The notes under the pieces were generated by a model that had not been told where the DNA came from, made no database searches, and was given only the letters and a program-made list of their open reading frames with translations. A stretch of DNA of 64,000 nt, from contig CACWWZ010000017.1 in NCBI GenBank assembly GCA_902764705.1, positions 1 through 64,000 on the forward strand. The letters are read 5' to 3'. This document shows positions 58,589 to 64,000 of this stretch, one piece after another (the first letter of the stretch is position 1; each line of letters opens with the position of its first letter). Position numbers and translations under genes: made by a program. Origin of the DNA: an uncultured Prevotellaceae bacterium. Lineage in GTDB: Bacteria > Bacteroidota > Bacteroidia > Bacteroidales > Bacteroidaceae.

Positions 58589-59950
58589 ATGGCTAAACAG
58601 AAAAAATTTATCCTCCAAGAAAGTGAGATTCCAACACAGTGGTACAACATTCAGGCAGATATGCCCAACAAACCCATGCCGCCTATCCATCCCGCGACAA
58701 AGCAGCCGTTGGGAGTCGACGATCTGGCACACATCTTTCCACGCGAATGCTGCGTGCAGGAGCTGGACACTGAGCATCGTTGGATTGACATTCCCGAGGA
58801 CGTACTCGAGAAGTACAAATATTATCGTTCTACTCCATTGGTTCGTGCCTATGCCTTAGAAGAGGCCCTCGGCACTCCTGCTCACATTTATTTCAAGAAC
58901 GAATCAACTAATCCCCTTGGCTCGCATAAAATCAACTCTGCCCTGCCTCAGTGCTACTACGCCAAGCAGGAGGGCACAAAGAATGTGACCACAGAGACCG
59001 GAGCCGGTCAGTGGGGTGCCGCCCTGAGTTATGCTGCGAAAATATACGGTCTCGATTGTGCCGTCTATCAGGTGAAGATTACCATGCAGCAGAAACCCTA
59101 TCGCTCCAGCATCATGCGCACCTTCGGAGCTGTCGTCGAGGGTTCTCCTTCTATGTCTACCCGTGCAGGTAAGGACATCCTGACCAAGGATCCCACGCAC
59201 TCAGGTTCACTGGGAACAGCAATCTCTGAGGCTGTAGAGCTGGCTACTACTACTCCCAACTGTAAATACACGCTGGGTTCCGTGCTCAACCACGTAGGCC
59301 TGCACCAGACTATTATCGGCCTTGAGGCTGAGAAGCAGATGCAGATGGCTGGTGAGTATCCCGACATTGTGATTGGCTGCTTTGGTGGTGGTTCGAATTT
59401 CGGTGGAATCTCGTTCCCCTTCATGCGCCACAATCTGCTTGATGGAAAGAACACGGAATTTATCGCTGCTGAGCCCGACAGCTGTCCTAAGCTGACTCGA
59501 GGTCAGTTCCGTTATGACTTCGGTGATGAGGCCGGTTATACACCTCTGCTTCCGATGTTCACATTGGGCCACAACTTCAAACCATCTAATATCCACGCTG
59601 GCGGCCTGCGCTACCACGGTGCCGGCATGATCATCTCTCAGCTCATCAAGGACGGTTACATGCATGGTGTCGATATTCCTCAGCTCGAAACTTTCGAGGC
59701 TGGTATGCTCTTTGCCCGCACCGAGGGCATCATCCCTGCTCCCGAGAGTTGCCACGCTATTGCTGCCACCATCCGCGAGGCTAATAAGTGCAAGGAAAAT
59801 GGCGAGGAGAAGGTCATTCTCTTCAACCTCTCTGGTCATGGCCTTATCGACATGCCGTCGTACGAGTCCTTCATCAAGGGCGACCTGCAGAACTACACCG
59901 TCACTGACGAGATGATTGCTGCAAACCTGGCAGAGCTCGACAAGCAGTAA
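58589..59950 (+). CDS. TrpB-like PLP enzyme (TrpB2-type tryptophan synthase beta chain)
   Basis: 453 residues, longer than TrpB1 (~400) because of an N-terminal extension, as in TrpB2. PLP-binding Lys114 in NPLGSHKINSALPQ; ETGAGQWGAALSYAA; phosphate-binding loop CFGGGSNFGGISFP. Makes tryptophan from indole and serine in the family. No trpA or other trp gene is adjacent, so it may salvage indole (inference). Confidence 0.9.
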   Translation: MAKQKKFILQESEIPTQWYNIQADMPNKPMPPIHPATKQPLGVDDLAHIFPRECCVQELDTEHRWIDIPEDVLEKYKYYRSTPLVRAYALEEALGTPAHIYFKNESTNPLGSHKINSALPQCYYAKQEGTKNVTTETGAGQWGAALSYAAKIYGLDCAVYQVKITMQQKPYRSSIMRTFGAVVEGSPSMSTRAGKDILTKDPTHSGSLGTAISEAVELATTTPNCKYTLGSVLNHVGLHQTIIGLEAEKQMQMAGEYPDIVIGCFGGGSNFGGISFPFMRHNLLDGKNTEFIAAEPDSCPKLTRGQFRYDFGDEAGYTPLLPMFTLGHNFKPSNIHAGGLRYHGAGMIISQLIKDGYMHGVDIPQLETFEAGMLFARTEGIIPAPESCHAIAATIREANKCKENGEEKVILFNLSGHGLIDMPSYESFIKGDLQNYTVTDEMIAANLAELDKQ

Positions 59951-59973
59951 ATAACAAGCTTAAAACAAATAGA

Positions 59974-60005
59974 AAATCGGGTTGATTCATAATCAGCCCG
60001 ATTTC
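59974..60005. terminator. Bidirectional terminator between trpB-like gene and hsp20
   Basis: A 14-bp stem, AAATCGGGTTGATT (59974-59987) with AATCAGCCCGATTT (59991-60004), one T-G pair, CAT loop; it separates two convergent genes. Confidence 0.82.
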
Positions 60006-60054
60006 TAGTTTTAATCCTTAACCTTCTTTTACCTAAAAAGTCTTCCTTTATACT

Positions 60055-60477
60055 TTATGCGATATCAATCTGACGGGAGAGCTTTACCTTCTCTTCTGCC
60101 ATTTTGGGCAGTTCGACGGTCAGCACGCCGTTGTCGACCTTGGCAGAGATGGCCTCTTTCTTGACGTCGTCGGGGAGAATCAGCGTCTGCTCGAACTTCG
60201 AGTAGCTGAACTCGCGACGCAGATAGCGTGTGGTCTTGTCGTCCTCGTGGTGTTCCTCCTTGTGCTCCATTTTCACTACGAGGTTGCCGTCGTCGTTGAT
60301 GTGAACGTTGAAATCATCTTTCTTCATTCCCGGAGCGGCCAGCTCTACGGTGTACGCTTTGTCAGATTCTTTTACGTTGATGGCGGGTGCCGTGCAGTTT
60401 GCCTTCGGCATATAGTCGTTGTAGAACAAGTCGTTGAATACGGCAGGAATCCAGTTATTACTTCTCATTGGCATCAT
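60055..60477 (-). CDS. Hsp20/alpha-crystallin small heat-shock protein
   Basis: 140 residues; ATP-independent holdase. N-terminal arm (IPAVFNDLFYNDYMP), alpha-crystallin domain (~35-130: YTVELAAPGMKKDDFNVHIN, GVLTVELPK) and a short C-terminal tail. The start at 60477 is preceded by GGAGG and the context ACGATTATG. The TTG at 60492 lies in that SD site and is rejected. Monocistronic. Confidence 0.94.
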   Translation of the reverse strand: MMPMRSNNWIPAVFNDLFYNDYMPKANCTAPAINVKESDKAYTVELAAPGMKKDDFNVHINDDGNLVVKMEHKEEHHEDDKTTRYLRREFSYSKFEQTLILPDDVKKEAISAKVDNGVLTVELPKMAEEKVKLSRQIDIA

Positions 60478-60601
60478 AATCGTTACCTCCAATTATACTT
60501 TTAAATGTTAGACATAATGTTAATTCGTTTCCGATTGCCTTTCGGCTTTCATCCACACATAATGCAACATTGGTGCCAATGAAATGAGGAATGCCAAAAT
60601 G

Positions 60602-61462
60602 TCAGACTTGACTGACAGACTGTCGTTTTATGATGCCTACATAAGTCAATAGAACTACGTTCATCATCAGCGAATAGATGATGGCGGGAATGGCCATGAC
60701 GTCGTTGTTGAACACAAACGGGCTGCTGGCGACGGTGATGGCTTGTGCAGCGTTCTGCATGCCAATCTCGATGATGATGGTGCGCTGGTCGCGTCCCGTC
60801 AGTCGCATAATCCACGAAAGGATGACACCGCCAAGCATTGACAGCAGGATGAGTATCGTGACGCAGAGTCCCAGTGCGGGGAATTCGCGCATGATGATTT
60901 CGCGATTTTGTATGTAGAATACTGTGATGAGCACGAGTAGGAGAGGGAAGGCCAATTTCTTTAGCACGGCATGCATGCGCTCGGCCAGCCGTTCGTTATG
61001 GACGGCAATCCACAAGCCAATGGCTATGGGGACTGCCATGAGCACCAGGTTCTGCATGAGCAGGTTCCCTATGGGCAGATGAACATTCATGGCCGAACCT
61101 ACCTGCTCTGTCATCAGGTCCATGATGAAAGGACCCGTAAACAGCGTGATGACACTGCTCAGAGCCGTCAGCGACACAGATAGTGCCACGTTTCCGCCCG
61201 CCAGCATGGAGAATACGTTGCTGGAACTGCCGCCTGGGCTGCATGCGATGAGCATGAGTCCCAAGAAGAACAGCGGTTCCAACTGGAATCCGCTTGCTAC
61301 GCCCCATGCTATGAGTGGTAATAACACAATCTGACCTGTAAGTCCTACCAGTACGGCCTTGGGCTGTTCTGCAATGAGGCGGAAATCCTTTGGCCTTAGT
61401 GCCAGACCGAGGTCGAACATGAGTAGTGTAAGAATTGGCAATACAATAAAAATGGTGTTCAT
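60602..61462 (-). CDS. Bile acid:sodium symporter (BASS) family transporter
   Basis: 286 residues, about 9 hydrophobic segments. BASS features: MFDLGLALRPKDF, GLMLIACSPGGSSSNVFSML (substrate/sodium-site region) and IGMQNAAQAITVAS. Substrate unknown; some members move pantoate, pyruvate or keto acids. The start at 61462 lies 22 nt after the tRNA-Arg gene; an upstream frame through the tRNA is rejected. Possibly transcribed together with the tRNA. Confidence 0.9.
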   Translation of the reverse strand: MNTIFIVLPILTLLMFDLGLALRPKDFRLIAEQPKAVLVGLTGQIVLLPLIAWGVASGFQLEPLFFLGLMLIACSPGGSSSNVFSMLAGGNVALSVSLTALSSVITLFTGPFIMDLMTEQVGSAMNVHLPIGNLLMQNLVLMAVPIAIGLWIAVHNERLAERMHAVLKKLAFPLLLVLITVFYIQNREIIMREFPALGLCVTILILLSMLGGVILSWIMRLTGRDQRTIIIEIGMQNAAQAITVASSPFVFNNDVMAIPAIIYSLMMNVVLLTYVGIIKRQSVSQV

Positions 61463-61483
61463 ATATGCTTTTCTTGATGAGGG

Positions 61484-61555
61484 TACACCCGCACGGAATC
61501 GAACCGTGACCAACGGAACCGGAATCCGTTATTCTATCCTTTAAACTACGGGTGC
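61484..61555 (-). tRNA. tRNA-Arg (anticodon CCG)
   Basis: 72 nt including discriminator A. Acceptor GCACCCG/CGGGTGT (one G-U), anticodon stem ACGGA/TCCGT with loop TTCCGGT, T arm CACGGTTCGATTCCGTG. CCA is not encoded. Confidence 0.93.
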
Positions 61556-61573
61556 GGTTGACAATAATGGGCA

Positions 61574-61581
61574 CAAAGGTA
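61574..61581 (-). promoter_or_regulatory. Promoter of tRNA-Arg (-7 box)
   Basis: TACCTTTG on the minus strand, 18 nt before the tRNA. TTTGAACTT is repeated three times just upstream (61591-61621 region). Confidence 0.7.
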
Positions 61582-61735
61582 CGACAATTTGTTTGAACTT
61601 TGGTCTTTGAACTTTGAACTTTATGATTTGTTAACAAGAACGGCACTTTGGCGCAAAAAGATAGCAGAAATCAGGTTTTTCTGTCAATTTGCAAAAATTA
61701 TTGGCATTTTTGTTTGCAGTTTAATATTTTTATAG

Positions 61736-61743
61736 TACCTTTG
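61736..61743 (+). promoter_or_regulatory. asnA promoter (-7 box)
   Basis: TACCTTTG at 61736-61743, 24 nt before the ATG. Confidence 0.74.
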
Positions 61744-61767
61744 CAGGCAATTTTGAAATTATAGGTT

Positions 61768-62805
61768 ATGAGTCAACTGATAAAACCCATCAATTATGAA
61801 TCCCTGCTCGACACAAAACAGACGGAGCAGGGCATTAAACTGATTAAAGAGTTTTTCCAACAGAATATCTCCACGGAATTGCGTCTGCGCCGTGTGACGG
61901 CCCCCTTGTTTGTACTGAAGGGACTGGGTATCAACGACGATTTGAATGGTGTGGAACGCGCCGTGTCGTTTCCCATTAAGGATCTTGGCGATGCGAAGGC
62001 TGAGGTGGTCCATTCGCTGGCGAAGTGGAAGCGTTTGTCGCTGGCTGAATATCAGATAGAACCGGGCTATGGTATCTATACTGATATGAACGCTATCCGT
62101 GCCGACGAGGAGTTGGATAACCTGCATTCGCTTTATGTGGACCAGTGGGACTGGGAGGCAGTGATTACGAAGGAACAGCGCACGGTGGCCTATTTGAAGA
62201 ATGTGGTGGAGCGCATCTATGCCGCCATTCGCAGGACGGAGTATCTAACCTGTGAGACTTATCCGCAAATCAAGCCTTTCCTGCCCGAGAAGATACATTT
62301 TATTCATGCCGAAGAACTGTTGAAGATGTATCCTGACAAGACTCCGAAGGAACGTGAGGATGCCATCTGCGAGGCATATGGTGCCGTATTTATCATTGGT
62401 ATTGGCGGCAAATTGTCCAATGGAGAGAAACACGATGGTCGTGCACCAGACTACGACGACTGGTCGACAGTGGGCGAGAATGGTTTGGAGGGCTTGAACG
62501 GTGATATCCTGATCTGGTATCCCGTGCTGGGTCGCTCGTTTGAACTGTCGTCGATGGGCATTCGTGTGGACAAGACATCGCTGTTGCGCCAGTTGAAGTT
62601 GGAAGGCAAGGAGGAACGCGAACAACTGTACTTCCACCAGAAACTGCTGAACGACGAATTGCCCCTGAGCATCGGTGGTGGTATTGGCCAAAGCCGTTTG
62701 TGCATGGTATTGTTGCATAAGGGACATATCGGTGAGATTCAGGCCAGCATTTGGCCGGAGGATATGCGTCAGGAGTGCAAGAAGCTGGGAATGACGTTGA
62801 TATAA
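61768..62805 (+). CDS. asnA: Aspartate--ammonia ligase
   Basis: 345 residues; makes asparagine from aspartate, ammonia and ATP. Class II synthetase-like fold: LRLRRVTAPLFVLKGLGIND, EYQIEPGYGIYTDMNAIRAD, LHSLYVDQWDWEAVI and the C-terminal GGGIGQSRLCMVLLHKGHIG segment. Cytoplasmic, monocistronic. Confidence 0.96.
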   Translation: MSQLIKPINYESLLDTKQTEQGIKLIKEFFQQNISTELRLRRVTAPLFVLKGLGINDDLNGVERAVSFPIKDLGDAKAEVVHSLAKWKRLSLAEYQIEPGYGIYTDMNAIRADEELDNLHSLYVDQWDWEAVITKEQRTVAYLKNVVERIYAAIRRTEYLTCETYPQIKPFLPEKIHFIHAEELLKMYPDKTPKEREDAICEAYGAVFIIGIGGKLSNGEKHDGRAPDYDDWSTVGENGLEGLNGDILIWYPVLGRSFELSSMGIRVDKTSLLRQLKLEGKEEREQLYFHQKLLNDELPLSIGGGIGQSRLCMVLLHKGHIGEIQASIWPEDMRQECKKLGMTLI

Positions 62806-62810
62806 GGCAT

Positions 62811-62839
62811 TTGGCTATTAGTTGTTAGCTTTTAGCCAA
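62811..62839. terminator. Hairpin between asnA and dnaX
   Basis: TTGGCTA (62811-62817) pairs with TAGCCAA (62833-62839), loop 15 nt, in the 47-nt convergent gap. No strong T-run; a weak terminator. Confidence 0.5.
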
Positions 62840-62852
62840 CAGCCAATTCCAA

Positions 62853-64000
62853 TTAGGCTAGGTTTAGATCAAGGAGGTCCCTCAATTTCGCGATTGAGGG
62901 ATTTTCTTTTGCCATTTGTTCGTATTGCTCACGTCGCGACAGAATGCGTTCACCCTTTTTGTGTTCCGTCACGCGGATAGTGAGGGTGATGGCTGTGTTG
63001 TGGAGGTCTCGTTTCAGGGTACTGACGATACTGCCCCTGATTTGTTCCATCTGATCGAGAGCCAGCTGATTTTCCACAGTCACCTCGATGGCTGGTAGCT
63101 CGGTGATGACAGGGTTCATGTTCTTCATGCGTGTGGCTATGCCGCTAAGGTGCTGTGGCATGCGGTTGCACATGGACAGCCATTCAATCTGCAGGTCCTC
63201 CTGAGAGAACTCCCTATCTCCTTCCGAGGCATTGCTTGTGGGATTGTCGCCAGTGGTTAGAGAAGTACTTTTGTTTTTGAGTTTTCCACGCAGCACATCC
63301 CATGAACTGGTGATGGATGATACTGGTTTGCGCAAGCGGGGGGAGGAAACGGAAGAGGAAGGCGCGGCTTGTGCTGATTGTGCCGCGAAACGAGTACTTA
63401 GTGGATTAACCGGTGCGGTGGGGGTTGATGCCACAGGCTCAGCCGCAGCCACCTGTGGAGCTGCTTGCTTGGGCTGAGGCTGTTGCATCAGTTGCTTAAA
63501 CAGGGATTTCAATCTTCTGGGCTGACGCCCACTAGCAGGCCCCTCCTCGGGCTGGGTAATCTGTGCGATTTCTATCAGTGTCAGTTCCACCAGCAGGCGT
63601 TTGTTGGATGACTGGCGGTAGTTGATGTCGCATTGGTTCATGAGTTGCAGAGCCTTGTAGAGGAATGGTACAGGGCATTTCTTGGCCTGCTCCTGATAGC
63701 GTTGGCGCTGCTGGTCGCTGACTTCGAGCAGTGGCAGCGTCTGCGGGTCCTTGGCCATCAGCACGTTGCGCACGTGTTTGGCCAATCCCTGGATGAGCAG
63801 CCCGCCGTCGAAACCTTTGTTGATGACGGAGTTAAGCAGGACCATGATATCGCTCACCTTATTAATAATAGAGAGTTCGATGATCTGGAAGTAGTTCTCG
63901 GAGTCGAGCACGTTCAGGTCTTCGATGACTTTCTGGTAGGTGATGTTCCCCTGACAGAACGATACTGCCTGGTCGAAGATAGAGAGGGCATCGCGCATGC
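62853..64000 (-). CDS. dnaX: DNA polymerase III subunit gamma/tau (C-terminal part; 5' end beyond window)
   Basis: At least 382 residues visible; the frame runs off the right edge. It opens at MRDALSIFDQAVSF, the sensor-2 region of the AAA+ clamp-loader ATPase, then the oligomerisation domain (YRQSSNKRLLVELTLIEIAQ). A Pro/Ala/Gln-rich linker (~165-235) and a tau-specific C-terminal domain follow. The ATP-binding half is outside the window. Confidence 0.9.
   Translation of the reverse strand, partial: MRDALSIFDQAVSFCQGNITYQKVIEDLNVLDSENYFQIIELSIINKVSDIMVLLNSVINKGFDGGLLIQGLAKHVRNVLMAKDPQTLPLLEVSDQQRQRYQEQAKKCPVPFLYKALQLMNQCDINYRQSSNKRLLVELTLIEIAQITQPEEGPASGRQPRRLKSLFKQLMQQPQPKQAAPQVAAAEPVASTPTAPVNPLSTRFAAQSAQAAPSSSVSSPRLRKPVSSITSSWDVLRGKLKNKSTSLTTGDNPTSNASEGDREFSQEDLQIEWLSMCNRMPQHLSGIATRMKNMNPVITELPAIEVTVENQLALDQMEQIRGSIVSTLKRDLHNTAITLTIRVTEHKKGERILSRREQYEQMAKENPSIAKLRDLLDLNLA

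Noticed and set aside
61463-61513. Longer BASS transporter start
   Set aside because: It would be translated from within tRNA-Arg; MNTIFIVLP at 61462 begins the first membrane segment.

Overview
The window looks like chromosomal DNA of a Prevotella-like member of the Bacteroidales, with roughly balanced GC. The evidence is: promoters of the Bacteroidetes type (-7 box TAnnTTTG, often with TTG/TTTG about 19 nt upstream) before most transcription units; few Shine-Dalgarno sites; SusC/SusD proteins; many SPII lipoproteins; and secreted proteins ending in a short tail of the form YNLxGQRV...KGxVIxxGRKxxxK. No phage, transposase, rRNA or CRISPR array was found. The species cannot be named from the sequence alone.

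Layout. 1-6.6 kb: 3' part of a secreted esterase gene, then alaS, tRNA-Lys, tdk, rsmI and a coiled-coil lipoprotein. 6.6-19.7 kb: a SusC/SusD operon carrying a HEFSH zinc-metallohydrolase lipoprotein, a DUF4302 lipoprotein and a tailed secreted protein, followed by an M6-family metalloprotease; this reads as a protein or peptide acquisition locus. 19.7-23.6 kb: an orphan galactitol-type PTS IIC, a KduI with a signal peptide, and an ExuT-like transporter (uronate use). 23.6-29.7 kb: nitroreductase, a small class II RNR-tail-like protein, folB, a cell-wall amidase, an MCE-domain protein and dnaA. 29.9-36.5 kb: a tailed secreted protein, a pectin methylesterase-pectate lyase fusion and a CotH/lamin-tail protein. 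36.5-42.4 kb: mnmA, an ECF sigma factor with a putative anti-sigma and a secreted protein, an SPFH protein and a DUF308 membrane protein. 42.4-54 kb: udk, a secreted EEP-fold nuclease, a TonB-dependent receptor, two lipoproteins built from OB-like modules, a GH43-like lipoprotein, ribosomal protein L31 and a DNA/RNA non-specific endonuclease. 54-64 kb: glutathione peroxidase, trxB, a membrane-anchored AraC regulator, a sodium/solute symporter, a TrpB-like enzyme, Hsp20, a BASS transporter, tRNA-Arg, asnA and the 3' part of dnaX.

How the genes may work together. Pectin could be de-esterified and cleaved outside the outer membrane by the CE8-PL1 fusion, with the uronates handled by the exported KduI and the two transporters. 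The TonB receptor with OB-like lipoproteins, two secreted nucleases and nucleoside kinases suggests scavenging of extracellular nucleic acid.

The most unusual material is non-coding or repeat-derived. A ~180-nt element occurs twice in opposite orientation (about 1212-1395 and 50454-50635), each copy next to a degenerate array with a 22-nt period anchored on GGGA. A third such array lies at 16785-16968 and is faced by an orphan promoter. A 93-nt long hairpin abuts the SusC promoter. Simple repeats also lie inside protein-coding genes, including 7-nt units inside alaS.
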